A stretch of 64,000 nucleotides of DNA, from assembly GCA_023384105.1 (NCBI GenBank), contig JAHDXR010000001.1:372001-436000 (forward strand), in the 5' to 3' direction. A program made the translations under genes and the position numbers. The notes under the pieces were generated by a model. The model worked only from the letters and a program-made list of their open reading frames with translations. It was not told the origin of the DNA and did no database searches. Shown here in pieces: positions 28,164 to 35,612 of this stretch; position 1 is the stretch's first letter; each line of letters begins with the position of its first letter. The stretch comes from Hyphomonadaceae bacterium. Lineage in GTDB: Bacteria > Pseudomonadota > Alphaproteobacteria > Caulobacterales > Aquidulcibacteraceae.

Positions 28164-29600
28164 ATGTCACCGATCTTCCTCGTCGCCCGGCGCGACTATT
28201 TCGCTTACATCGGCGCCTGGGGCTTCTGGCTCTCGCTGATCACCGCGCCGCTGATCATCGCCGTTCTGGTGTTCGCGCCGGTGCTGCTGGCGCGCGCCGA
28301 GCCGCCGCGCACGCTCGCCATCCTTTCCGAGCGCGTCGAGGACGGCGCGCACATCGCCGCCGCGTTCGAGGCCGAGGCGCGCCGCAGCGCCCGCGGCGAG
28401 ATCCGCGCCTATCTCGACACGACCGCGCCCGCAATCGTCGCCGACGCGCTGGCCGCTTTCGACGCCGCACCCGAGCGCCGCGCCGCCATCGCCGCCGCGC
28501 GCGAGGTGGTGAGCCGGCGCGCGCCCGGCGCGCTGCGCGCGTTTCCCGCGCCGTCGCCGCGCTACATCATCGTCGAGCCGCCGGCCCGGACCATCGAGGC
28601 GATGCGGCCCTATCTCTCCGGCGGGCGGCTCTTGCCGAACGGCGAGGCGCTTTACGGCGCGCTCAATCTGCGCCGCGACGCCGCCGGCCGGCCGGTGATC
28701 GAGTACTGGGGCGTCAATCTGAGCCACGAAGAGCCGTCCGCCATCGCGCGCCGGGCGATGCGTCTCATGATGCAGCGCGAGGCTCTGGCGGCGCACGGGC
28801 TCGCGCCCGCCGAGGCCGACCGGCTCGAAACGCTCGAACCGCAGATCGTCCAGTTCGATCCGCGCTCGCGCGCCGAGGAAGCGCAGGTGACGCTGCGCCA
28901 GCGCGCGCCGTTCTACGCGGCGCTGCTGCTCTCGTTCGTGCTGTGGAGCGTGGTGTTCTCGGTCGCCAACATGCTGCTCACCGGCGTGATCGAGGAGAAA
29001 TCGAACAAGATCCTCGATACGCTGCTGACCAGCGTGACCCCGCTGGAGATGCTGATCGGCAAGCTCCTGGGCGTCGCCGCCGTCAGCGCCACCTTGTTCC
29101 TGTTCTGGGGCGCGCTCGGCGGCACGCTGCTCAGCCTCGCCGCCAGTTCGCTCAGCACCTCGATGCTCGGCCAGATCGCCGCCGCGTTCCTGGAGCCGCG
29201 CCTGCTGGCCGCTTTCGGCGTCGGCTTCGTCGCCGGCTATCTGATGTACGGGGCCATCTTCCTCGCGCTCGGGTCGCTGTGTGAATCGATCCAGGAGGCG
29301 CAGACGCTGCTCGGCCCGGTCGCGCTGGTGCTGGCCATGCCGATGATGCTGATCGCGCCCGCGCTCGACAATCCCAACGCGCCGATCATCGAAGCGGCGA
29401 GCTGGGTGCCGCTGTTCACGCCGTTCCTGCTGCTGATCCGCGCCCCCGCCGGCCTCGACTGGATCGAGATCGCCGGCCAGGGCGCGCTGATGCTGCTTGC
29501 CGTGACCGTCGTGCTCATGCTCGCCGCGCGCGTGTTCAAGGCCGGCGTGGTCGACCAGGTCAGCCTCGCCAACTGGCGCGGCCGCAAGGCCAAGGGCTGA
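28164..29600 (+). CDS. ABC-2 type permease (NatB-like)
   Basis: A 478-residue inner-membrane protein of the ABC-2/NatB group. An N-terminal helix (about 20-42) is followed by a large extracytoplasmic domain (about 45-250), then a block of five helices (about 253-460). LTGVIEEKSNKILDTLLTSV before the second helix is diagnostic for this permease class. Six bases separate it from the ATPase gene, so they form one operon. No signal-binding partner lies nearby. Confidence 0.92.
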   Translation: MSPIFLVARRDYFAYIGAWGFWLSLITAPLIIAVLVFAPVLLARAEPPRTLAILSERVEDGAHIAAAFEAEARRSARGEIRAYLDTTAPAIVADALAAFDAAPERRAAIAAAREVVSRRAPGALRAFPAPSPRYIIVEPPARTIEAMRPYLSGGRLLPNGEALYGALNLRRDAAGRPVIEYWGVNLSHEEPSAIARRAMRLMMQREALAAHGLAPAEADRLETLEPQIVQFDPRSRAEEAQVTLRQRAPFYAALLLSFVLWSVVFSVANMLLTGVIEEKSNKILDTLLTSVTPLEMLIGKLLGVAAVSATLFLFWGALGGTLLSLAASSLSTSMLGQIAAAFLEPRLLAAFGVGFVAGYLMYGAIFLALGSLCESIQEAQTLLGPVALVLAMPMMLIAPALDNPNAPIIEAASWVPLFTPFLLLIRAPAGLDWIEIAGQGALMLLAVTVVLMLAARVFKAGVVDQVSLANWRGRKAKG

Positions 29601-29602
29601 GC

Positions 29603-29626
29603 GAGCCGCCGGCTTCCAGCCGGCAT
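29603..29626. repeat. Family A repeat, half unit
   Basis: GCCGCCGGCTTCCAGCCGGC followed by ATAC. One hairpin of the family A type immediately after the permease stop codon, where it may also act as a transcript-end structure. Confidence 0.6.
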
Positions 29627-29654
29627 ACAGCGTTTCAGCTTCTCGTCCGCGTCC

Positions 29655-29891
29655 TCAGCCTTCCGCGCGTTTGGCGCTTTTCTTGGCCGCCGGCTTCGGC
29701 GCAGGCGGCATTGCGGAGAGGGCGCTTTTCTGCCTGGCGATATGCTTCAATTCGCTTGCGCACGCCGCCAGGGCGACGCTCGACGCCTCGAGATCGGCGG
29801 CCGAATAGAGCTTGCCGCGTTCCGCGCGGAGCGCTTTCACCTGCGTCCACACCGCCTGCGCCGCGCGTTTCAGGTCCTTCTTCTCAGACAT
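29655..29891 (-). CDS. Small Lys/Ala-rich protein, unknown function
   Basis: A 78-residue soluble protein, MSEKKDLKRAAQAVWTQVKA at the start, predicted helical (about residues 5-62) with a Lys/Pro/Ala-rich basic tail (KPAAKKSAKRAEG). GAGGATGTG precedes the ATG at 29891. I do not recognise a family. The basic tail suggests nucleic-acid association, but that is speculation. It stands alone on the minus strand, convergent with the permease. Confidence 0.6.
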   Translation of the reverse strand: MSEKKDLKRAAQAVWTQVKALRAERGKLYSAADLEASSVALAACASELKHIARQKSALSAMPPAPKPAAKKSAKRAEG

Positions 29892-30070
29892 CACATCCTC
29901 GCCGCCTAATCTGCCGACCTCTATAGCCCGCAATTACGGCCGCGTATGCCCGCGACTCCCCGCACGCGAGAGCGGCTGTCACATATCTGATATAAAACCG
30001 TCGCAAATGCTCCAGCCCGGCATGGCTGTATGGTCTTAGAACTGTCGTCGACTCCGCGCATCGTCTGCGC

Positions 30071-30313
30071 ATGCCGATACATCGCGTGACATGCGCCGAG
30101 TGTGGTCTTGCAGCGACGCACGTCCAAAGCGGAGACCGCGGCGTCACCAGCTTTTCGGAAGAAGAAGCGGGCGAGAAATGCAGCCGCGGCGTCGCCGCGC
30201 GTGAAGCCGGAGATGCGCCGCTGCGTCAAGTCGCGCGGTGCGAACACCTCAAGCGCGCGATCGCCGACGCCATCGACGAGTTCAAAGCGCGCACGCGCGG
30301 CGCCGAGCGTTAA
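30071..30313 (+). CDS. Hypothetical small protein with Cys residues
   Basis: An 80-residue frame, MPIHRVTCAECGLAATHVQS at the start. It has a CAEC pair at residues 8-11 and two later Cys (EKCSRG, ARCEHLK), and a helical tail. Codon use is like that of neighbouring genes (G/C in third positions), which supports coding, but no ribosome site or homologue is recognised. A zinc-ribbon-like start with a helix is possible. The AT-richer stretch just before it (TATCTGATATAAAACC near 29983) could hold a promoter. Confidence 0.45.
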   Translation: MPIHRVTCAECGLAATHVQSGDRGVTSFSEEEAGEKCSRGVAAREAGDAPLRQVARCEHLKRAIADAIDEFKARTRGAER

Positions 30314-30329
30314 AGCGCCGCGCCGAATA

Positions 30330-30376
30330 TCGGACGCGCCGGTCTATGGACCGCCGGCTTCCAGCCGGCATGCGGC
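30330..30376. repeat. Family A repeat, single
   Basis: GGACGCGCCGGTCTATGGACC followed by a CCGGCTTCCAGCCGG hairpin. The lead-in sequence (GACGCGCCGGTCTATGGACC) is repeated almost exactly 106 bases further on, ahead of the paired unit at 30451. Confidence 0.75.
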
Positions 30377-30450
30377 GTTTCAGCTTCAAGCCGCGTGCAG
30401 GATGAAATTGGGGCGCTGAAGCGCCGTGCTGAACATCAGACGCGCCGGTC

Positions 30451-30550
30451 TATGGACCGCCGGCGCCCCGCCGGCCTGCGCCTGATCGAATAAACGCCAA
30501 CGCTTGTCGGCAGCTGTCGCGCCATGCCGGCGGGACGCCGGCGGTCCATA
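30451..30550. repeat. Family A paired repeat (BIME-like)
   Basis: Two family A units in opposite orientation, TATGGACCGCCGGCGCCCC and GGACGCCGGCGGTCCATA, around a spacer (CTGATCGAATAAACGCC...CTTGTCGGCAGCTGTCGC). Nearly the same spacer sits in the pairs at 38319 and 61950. The right arm touches the stop codon of the GGDEF gene, so the structure could also end that transcript. Confidence 0.8.
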
Positions 30551-31207
30551 TTAGAAGTTCGCGAACGCCTGCGCTTGCTGGCGGCGGGCGAATTTGTCGG
30601 CGTACATGGCCTCGTCGGCGCGGGCGACGGCGGTTTCGGGATCTTCCACCAGCGCGATGGCGTGCGCGCCGAACGAGGCGCGCACGCGGTGCGCCATGCC
30701 TTCGTGCAGGATCACGGCGCTGTTGAGCTTTTCGCTCAGCGCGGCGGCCTTGGCGTGCGCTTCGTCCGCGGTGGCGCGATTGAGGATCACGCCGAACTCG
30801 TCGCCGCCGAGGCGGCCCACGACATCGCTCTCGCGGACGCTGTCGAGCAGCATCAGGCCGACATGGCGCAGCACCGCGTCGCCGGCGGCGTGGCCGTAGG
30901 AATCGTTCAGCGCCTTGAAGCCGTCGAGATCGAGATAGAGCACCGCGGCCGGTGTCCTGTAGCGCTCGACCTCGGACATGGTGCGGTGCAGCTCGCGCAT
31001 GAAGGCGCGGCGGTTGAGCACGGGCGCGAGCGCGTCGCGGTCGGCCAGGGCTTCGGCGGCGGCGAGCCGCTCGGCCAGGGACTCGCGCTCGGCGGCGAGT
31101 CGCTCCAGGGCGGCGAGGGCGGCGTCGGAAACGTCGCGCCGCGACAGGCCCAGCCCTTGCAGGAGCTGGCTCGTTGCGGAGCCGATCTTCATCTTGCCGA
31201 ACCGCAT
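30551..31207 (-). CDS. GGDEF domain diguanylate cyclase
   Basis: A 218-residue cytoplasmic protein. Residues about 1-55 are a helical/coiled region (LERLAAERESLAERLAAAEA). Residues about 58-215 are a GGDEF domain: DRDALAPVLNRRAFM, LYLDLDGFKALNDSYGH, and an intact active site RLGGDEFGVIL. It should make c-di-GMP. An upstream RxxD inhibitory site is not evident at the expected position. No EAL domain or sensor domain is attached. It stands alone on the minus strand between repeats. Confidence 0.92.
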   Translation of the reverse strand: MRFGKMKIGSATSQLLQGLGLSRRDVSDAALAALERLAAERESLAERLAAAEALADRDALAPVLNRRAFMRELHRTMSEVERYRTPAAVLYLDLDGFKALNDSYGHAAGDAVLRHVGLMLLDSVRESDVVGRLGGDEFGVILNRATADEAHAKAAALSEKLNSAVILHEGMAHRVRASFGAHAIALVEDPETAVARADEAMYADKFARRQQAQAFANF

Positions 31208-31280
31208 GGACTGCGCCTCTTCAGCCCCAGGGATGCGCCCGCGAGGTAAAGACCGCCTTAACCGCAGGTGTCGGGTGTTA

Positions 31281-31384
31281 GAGTCATTCCGGACGCGCGG
31301 AGCGCGATCCGGAACCCAGGGCCAATGTCGTACCAGTTGCCCTGGGTTCCGGGTTCAATGCTGCGCATTGCCACGGAATGACTC
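31281..31384. repeat. Family C inverted repeat
   Basis: Outer arms GAGTCATTCC ... GGAATGACTC and inner arms CCGGAACCCAGGGC / GCCCTGGGTTCCGG form a long imperfect hairpin. The same outer and inner motifs recur around 24400-24470. It lies between the divergent GGDEF gene and purE; a second short repeat CAGGTGTCGGGTGT / ACACCTGACACCTG brackets it (31264-31410). Confidence 0.7.
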
Positions 31385-31460
31385 GGGCGCCTGACACCTG
31401 ACACCTGGACGAAAGCCGCGGCTTGATTTACTGGGCCGTTTTTTAGGAGCAGCCGCACAC

Positions 31461-31943
31461 ATGGCTACCCCACCAGTCGGCCTGATCATGGGCTCGAAGT
31501 CGGACTGGGAGACGATGAAGGCCGCGGCCGAGGTGCTCGATGCGCTCGGCGTCGCGTACGAAGCCAGGATCGTGTCCGCCCACCGCACGCCAAAACGCCT
31601 CTACGACTACGCCGCCAGCGCCAAAACGCGGGGGCTGAAGGTCATCATCGCCGGCGCCGGCGGCGCAGCCCACCTGCCGGGCATGGCCGCGTCGATGACG
31701 ACGCTGCCGGTGCTCGGCGTGCCGGTGAAGAGCAACAGCCTCAAGGGCCTCGATAGCCTTCTGTCGATCGTGCAGATGCCGAAGGGCGTGCCGGTGGGGA
31801 CGCTGGCGATCGGGGAGGCCGGGGCCGCCAACGCCGGCATCATGGCGGCCTCGATCCTGGCGCTGTCGGACGAGGCGCTGGCGGCGCGGCTCGAGGCGTT
31901 CCGCGACGCGCAGACGGACGCGGTCGGCGAAGACCCGCGATGA
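31461..31943 (+). CDS. purE: N5-carboxyaminoimidazole ribonucleotide mutase PurE
   Basis: A 160-residue class I PurE that converts N5-CAIR to CAIR in purine synthesis. Landmarks: [20 protein letters not shown] (phosphate/substrate site, Ser-Asp), [16 protein letters not shown] with the catalytic-site His, and [15 protein letters not shown]-like stretch [14 protein letters not shown]. An AGGAGC ribosome site precedes the ATG. It overlaps purK by four bases, and having both genes fits the bacterial two-step PurK/PurE route. Confidence 0.97.
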   Translation: MATPPVGLIMGSKSDWETMKAAAEVLDALGVAYEARIVSAHRTPKRLYDYAASAKTRGLKVIIAGAGGAAHLPGMAASMTTLPVLGVPVKSNSLKGLDSLLSIVQMPKGVPVGTLAIGEAGAANAGIMAASILALSDEALAARLEAFRDAQTDAVGEDPR

Positions 31944-33007
31944 ACCCGCTCCCGCCGGGCGGCGTGATCGGCATCCTGGGCGGCGGCCAACTCGGCCGCA
32001 TGCTCTCGATCGCCGCCGCGCAGCTCGGCTTCGACGTCGCCATCTACACCGACGAGCCGGACAGCCCCGCCGCGCGCGTGTCGGCGCGCACTTTCGTCGG
32101 CAATTATCTCGATGCGGCGGCGCTGGCCGATTTCGCCCGCCGCGTCGATGTCGTCACCACCGAGTTCGAGAACGTGCCGGCGCAGACGGCCGAGGCGCTG
32201 ATCGCCGCCGGCGCGCGTGTCGCCCCCAATCCGAACGCGCTCGCCATCGCCCAGGACCGGTTCGACGAGAAGAGCTATTTCGCCAGCGCCGGCATCGCCA
32301 CGCCGCCGTTCCGCGCCGTCGCCTCGCAGGCGGACCTGGACGCGGCGCTGGCCGAGATCGGCGCGCCGGCGATCCTCAAGACGCGCCGGCTCGGCTATGA
32401 CGGGCGCGGCCAGATCCGCATTGGCGCCGCCGCCGATGCGGCCGGCGCCTACGAAAAGCTCGGCGCGCCCGGCATCCTCGAAGGCTTCTGCGCGTTCGAA
32501 CGCGAGGTCTCGATCATCGCCGCGCGCGGCTGGGACGGCGCAATCGCGTTCTACGATCTCAACGAGAACGAACACGCCGGCGGCATTCTCTCGCGCACGA
32601 CGCTGCCGGCCCGCGTCGGCGCCGGCGTCGAGCGCGCGGCCCAGGATGCGGCGCGCCGCGTGCTGGAGGCGTTCGGCTATGTCGGCGTGCTGACGATCGA
32701 GTTCTTCGTCATGCCGGACGGAACGCTGGCCGCCAACGAAATGGCGCCGCGCGTGCACAATTCCGGGCACTGGACCATCGAAGGGGCGCTCACCTCGCAG
32801 TTCGAGCAGCACATCCGCGCCATCGCCGGCTGGCCGCTGGGGCCGACGACGCGGGTGGCCGGCGTCGAAATGCTGAACCTGATCGGCGAGAACGCCGATG
32901 AGTGGCGCAGGTTCGCCGCCGATCCCGACGCGCGCATCCACCTCTACGGCAAGCGCGACGCCCGCGCCGGCCGCAAGATGGGCCATGTGACGAAGCTCAA
33001 ATTCTAG
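31940..33007 (+). CDS. purK: N5-carboxyaminoimidazole ribonucleotide synthase PurK
   Basis: A 355-residue ATP-grasp enzyme that makes N5-CAIR from AIR, ATP and bicarbonate. N-terminal dinucleotide-like motif [20 protein letters not shown] (residues 9-28), ATP-grasp segments [14 protein letters not shown] and [14 protein letters not shown], and the metal/active region [19 protein letters not shown]. It follows purE with a four-base overlap. Its stop overlaps by four bases with the end of a convergent membrane-protein gene. Confidence 0.97.
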   Translation: MNPLPPGGVIGILGGGQLGRMLSIAAAQLGFDVAIYTDEPDSPAARVSARTFVGNYLDAAALADFARRVDVVTTEFENVPAQTAEALIAAGARVAPNPNALAIAQDRFDEKSYFASAGIATPPFRAVASQADLDAALAEIGAPAILKTRRLGYDGRGQIRIGAAADAAGAYEKLGAPGILEGFCAFEREVSIIAARGWDGAIAFYDLNENEHAGGILSRTTLPARVGAGVERAAQDAARRVLEAFGYVGVLTIEFFVMPDGTLAANEMAPRVHNSGHWTIEGALTSQFEQHIRAIAGWPLGPTTRVAGVEMLNLIGENADEWRRFAADPDARIHLYGKRDARAGRKMGHVTKLKF

Positions 33008-33339
33008 CGCCGATAGGCTTCGTCGCGGGCGGTGTAGAGCCAGAGGCCGACGACGTAGAGCACGGGCAGGAAGAACCAGAGCACGCCGGAGACGGTGCGG
33101 GCCCAGCGCGGCGCGAGCGAGACCACGCCGTCATCGGACAAGACGTTGAAGCCGCCGCCGAGCATCACCACGGCGACGAGCACCGCCGCGCAGATCCAGA
33201 ATGCGATGGCTGTTGCGACAATAGGCGATGTGCGCTCGACGTAATCGTCGTCGGCGTGTTTCTCCAGATGCGTCAGGCTCGACCAGATCGTCAGCGGCCA
33301 GGCCGCGGCATTGAGAAACCGTACGGGAGCAGCACGCAT
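33004..33339 (-). CDS. Small membrane protein, unknown function
   Basis: A 111-residue protein with two clear helices, about residues 42-62 (VATAIAFWICAAVLVAVVML) and 82-104 (TVSGVLWFFLPVLYVVGLWL). The N-terminus is basic. I do not recognise the family. The frame uses codons like its neighbours. It is convergent with purK and the two stop regions overlap. An alternative start downstream is not obvious. Confidence 0.65.
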   Translation of the reverse strand: MRAAPVRFLNAAAWPLTIWSSLTHLEKHADDDYVERTSPIVATAIAFWICAAVLVAVVMLGGGFNVLSDDGVVSLAPRWARTVSGVLWFFLPVLYVVGLWLYTARDEAYRR

Positions 33340-33420
33340 AGGGCGCCTCCAACACGGAACCTGTCACTAATACCATTATACGCTCACGCGTTCGTGATGG
33401 CAGTGAAATCGAGATAAGTT

Positions 33421-34065
33421 TTAGCGGTAGCGGAAGCGGGCGGCGACGCCGACGGCGCTCTCGGCGGCCTCGCCGATCGGCTTCAGACGCGCCTTGAACT
33501 TCTCGAACTGCATCACGTTCTCGATCCGGGCGTCGAGGAACGCCCAGGTGGCCTCGTGATCGGGGCTGTCGTCGCTGAACCAGCGCGTATAGGTGCTGGC
33601 CAGCACGCCCGAGAGCGTGGCCCGCTTGGTGTAGAAGTTCTCGTCGGTCGAGGCGTCGCCCAGCGCCCGCCAGATGCGGTCGGCGGTGCGCCAGACGAGG
33701 CGGGCGGCTTCCGGGGCGCGCAGCGGGTTCGACAGCGCCCGGGTCATGGCGCGCGCGGCTTCCTTGTAGGGGGCTTGCGCCTCGAGCCGGAGCTGGACCG
33801 CGGCGCGGACCTTGTCGCGGATGCGCATGGCGGGGAGGTCAAGCTCCGCCAGGCCCGCCAGCATCGCCTCGTCGGCCCGGGCGGCGAAGGCGTCGAACAG
33901 GTCGAATGCGCCCCGCGGGCAGGCGAGCTTGGCTTCCCCTTCGCTCAGGCCGGCGTCGGCGACGGCGGCGCGGAAAGCGGCCTCGGTCCAGCCCTGGGCG
34001 GCGGCGTGGGCGGGGAAGGCGTCCAGAATGCGGTCGCGGAACCGGGCGGAGGGCGTGTCGGGCAT
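33421..34065 (-). CDS. COQ9 family protein (ubiquinone biosynthesis)
   Basis: A 214-residue protein of the COQ9 family: a TetR-like helical fold with an N-terminal part (DRILDAFPAHAAAQGWTEAA) and a C-terminal lipid-binding COQ9 domain (KRATLSGVLASTYTRWFSDD, then TWAFLDARIENVMQFEKFK). COQ9 binds lipids and helps the COQ7 hydroxylation step in ubiquinone synthesis. It is common in alphaproteobacteria. A divergent rpsU lies about 160 bases away. Confidence 0.93.
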   Translation of the reverse strand: MPDTPSARFRDRILDAFPAHAAAQGWTEAAFRAAVADAGLSEGEAKLACPRGAFDLFDAFAARADEAMLAGLAELDLPAMRIRDKVRAAVQLRLEAQAPYKEAARAMTRALSNPLRAPEAARLVWRTADRIWRALGDASTDENFYTKRATLSGVLASTYTRWFSDDSPDHEATWAFLDARIENVMQFEKFKARLKPIGEAAESAVGVAARFRYR

Positions 34066-34226
34066 GGCTGATAACTACGCCCGACGCGTGGCGGCGTCGA
34101 CCCGCGCCGGCATGGACATGAGCGCGGCGTTTTGCTATGGCCCCGCCTTCAATTCACGGCCACGTGGGCGCAGGAAGCGCCCGCGGCGGCTTCGGTGTTC
34201 CAAGTCAAGGCGACGGGAGAAGGGTC

Positions 34227-34457
34227 CTGGTACAGATTTTCGTTCGCGATAACAACGTCGACCAGGCGTTGAAGGCGCTCAAGAAGAAGATGCAGCGGGA
34301 AGGCACGTTCCGCGAAATGAAGCGCCGCAACCATTTCGAGAAGCCGTCGGAAAAGCGCGCGCGCGAGCGTGCGGAGGCGGTGCGCCGGGCGCGCAAGCTG
34401 GCCCGCAAGCGCGCGCAGCGCGAGGGCCTGCTGCCCCGCCCGCAAGCCAAGCGCTGA
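34227..34457 (+). CDS. rpsU: Small ribosomal subunit protein bS21, apparent CTG start
   Basis: A 76-residue protein with the full alphaproteobacterial S21 sequence: [20 protein letters not shown], then [20 protein letters not shown] and a basic tail. Family members start MVQI, but here the codon at that position (34227-34229) is CTG. GGAG at 34216-34219 is well placed (7 bases) for this CTG. The next in-frame ATG lies at 34137 and the only nearer GTG at 34164; both would add non-S21 residues. A CTG start or a base error is therefore likely. A terminator follows at 34487. Confidence 0.9.
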   Translation: MVQIFVRDNNVDQALKALKKKMQREGTFREMKRRNHFEKPSEKRARERAEAVRRARKLARKRAQREGLLPRPQAKR

Positions 34458-34486
34458 GCGACCTTAAAGCTCAATTCTGGACTACG

Positions 34487-34519
34487 AACGCCGCCGGGCC
34501 TCCGCCGGGCGGCGTTTTT
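34487..34519 (+). terminator. Intrinsic terminator after rpsU
   Basis: Stem AACGCCGCC (34487-34495) / GGCGGCGTT (34508-34516) with a GC-rich loop, followed by TTTTTG. Placed about 30 bases after the rpsU stop. It also precedes the convergent MarR gene, so it may act in both directions. Confidence 0.75.
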
Positions 34520-34529
34520 GCGTTCACGC

Positions 34530-34964
34530 CTAAGGAGGCGAGCCCGCCAGGCGCAGCATCAGTGCGGCGGCTTGATCCAGCACCGCGCGCTCGGCGTCGC
34601 TCAGCGTCGCCAGCCGCGCCCGTATCAGCGCCAGGCGCGCCTTCTGTCCCTTCTCCATCAGCGCCCGGCCCCTGGCCGTGACGGCGATGCGCACGCCGCG
34701 CCGGTCGTTGCGGTCCGTGCGCTTGGCGACGAGCCCTTCGGCTTCGAGATCGCCGACCAGCTTCGACATCGTCGCCGCCGTCACCTGTTCGGCGCGCGCG
34801 AGGCCGGAGAGGCTTTGGGGGCCTCCGAACGCCAGCACCGACAGCGCTGAGAGCTTGGGCGCGGAAAGCCCGCTCTCGTCGTCGGCCGCGCGCGCCATGC
34901 GCAGCAGCCGGATCGCGCCGGAATGCAGCCGCCGCGCGGTTTCGGACAAATCGGATCGCGCCAT
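34530..34964 (-). CDS. MarR family transcriptional regulator
   Basis: A 144-residue winged-helix protein: SGLSAPKLSALSVLAFGG, helix-turn-helix ARAEQVTAATMSKLVGDLEA, and wing RTDRNDRRGVRIAVTARGR. The rest are dimerisation helices. It lacks the Cys-rich tail of the MarR protein at 13454. It is divergent from a VOC-family gene with a palindrome in the shared gap (34990-35006), so it probably represses that gene and itself. The effector is unknown. Confidence 0.9.
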   Translation of the reverse strand: MARSDLSETARRLHSGAIRLLRMARAADDESGLSAPKLSALSVLAFGGPQSLSGLARAEQVTAATMSKLVGDLEAEGLVAKRTDRNDRRGVRIAVTARGRALMEKGQKARLALIRARLATLSDAERAVLDQAAALMLRLAGSPP

Positions 34965-34989
34965 GCGCCGAAGATGGATTGACTCATTT

Positions 34990-35006
34990 AGTTAGTCAAA
35001 CTAACT
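34990..35006. promoter_or_regulatory. Palindrome between marR and VOC gene, probable operator
   Basis: AGTTAGT (34990-34996) / ACTAACT (35000-35006) with a CAA spacer, inside an AT-rich stretch starting TTGACTCATTTAG. The perfect 7-bp arms suit a MarR dimer. The overlapping TTGACT...AGTCAA pair offers an alternative symmetry. Location midway between the divergent genes supports dual control. Confidence 0.6.
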
Positions 35007-35058
35007 TTCTGCTGCGGCCGGCCGGCTCTTGCGCGCGCGGTCGAACAGGAGAGGTGCG

Positions 35059-35445
35059 ATGCACACGACGCCGCCCTTGCTTTCGGGGATCGCGCAGGTC
35101 GCGCTGGCGAGCGCGGATCCGCAGAAGCTCGTCGCGTTCTACCGCGACACGCTCGGCCTGCCGGTGCTGTTCGAGACGGCGGGGATGACGTTCTTCCAGT
35201 CGGGCGCGACGCGGCTGATGATCGGGCCGGCGCAGCCGGGCCAGAGCGTCGGCGGCGACGCCGTGATCTATTTCGAGCCGCGCGACTGGAGCGCGGCGGA
35301 AGCGGCGCTGGAAGGGCGCGGCATAGCTTTCCTGCATCCGGCCCAAGCATTGCAGCGCGCGCCCGGACGCGAACTGATGCTGCGCCCGTTCCGCGACCCG
35401 GAAGGCCACCATCTCGCACTGCTAGGCTGGCGCGCAACGGCGTAA
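35059..35445 (+). CDS. VOC family protein (glyoxalase/bleomycin-resistance type)
   Basis: A 128-residue VOC-fold protein: GIAQVALASADPQKLVAFYR, DTLGLPVLFETAGMTFFQSG, and the C-terminal metal-site strand RPFRDPEGHHLALLGW. The start MHTTPPLL follows AGGAGAGG. It probably binds a metal and transforms or sequesters a small electrophile. Divergent from a MarR gene, a common detoxification arrangement. The substrate is not deducible. Confidence 0.9.
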   Translation: MHTTPPLLSGIAQVALASADPQKLVAFYRDTLGLPVLFETAGMTFFQSGATRLMIGPAQPGQSVGGDAVIYFEPRDWSAAEAALEGRGIAFLHPAQALQRAPGRELMLRPFRDPEGHHLALLGWRATA

Positions 35446-35457
35446 GGCCCGCACCCC

Positions 35458-35576
35458 CGCTTCCCGGCCGCAGCGCAGCGAAGAGCCGGGATCCAGGGGC
35501 GGAGGCAGCGCGCTTCAACCCCTGGGCCCCGGATCGCACCCTGGCTTTCGCCGGGGCTGCGTCCGGGGAGCGGGGG
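35458..35576. repeat. Family B dispersed repeat, copy 3
   Basis: Same orientation as copy 1: GCTTCCCGGCCGCAGCGCAG through CGGGGCTGCGTCCGGGGAGC. It differs at a few bases (for example GATCCAGGGGC for GACCCAGG). It separates the VOC gene and the LpxR-like gene, which converge here. Confidence 0.8.
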
Positions 35577-35612
35577 AGAAGCGCTTACAAGAGGGAAGAC
35601 TTGGGCGGCGCG

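Noticed and set aside
31208-31460. Riboswitch upstream of purE
   Set aside because: The gap is filled by an inverted repeat found elsewhere. No purine or other riboswitch core was recognised.
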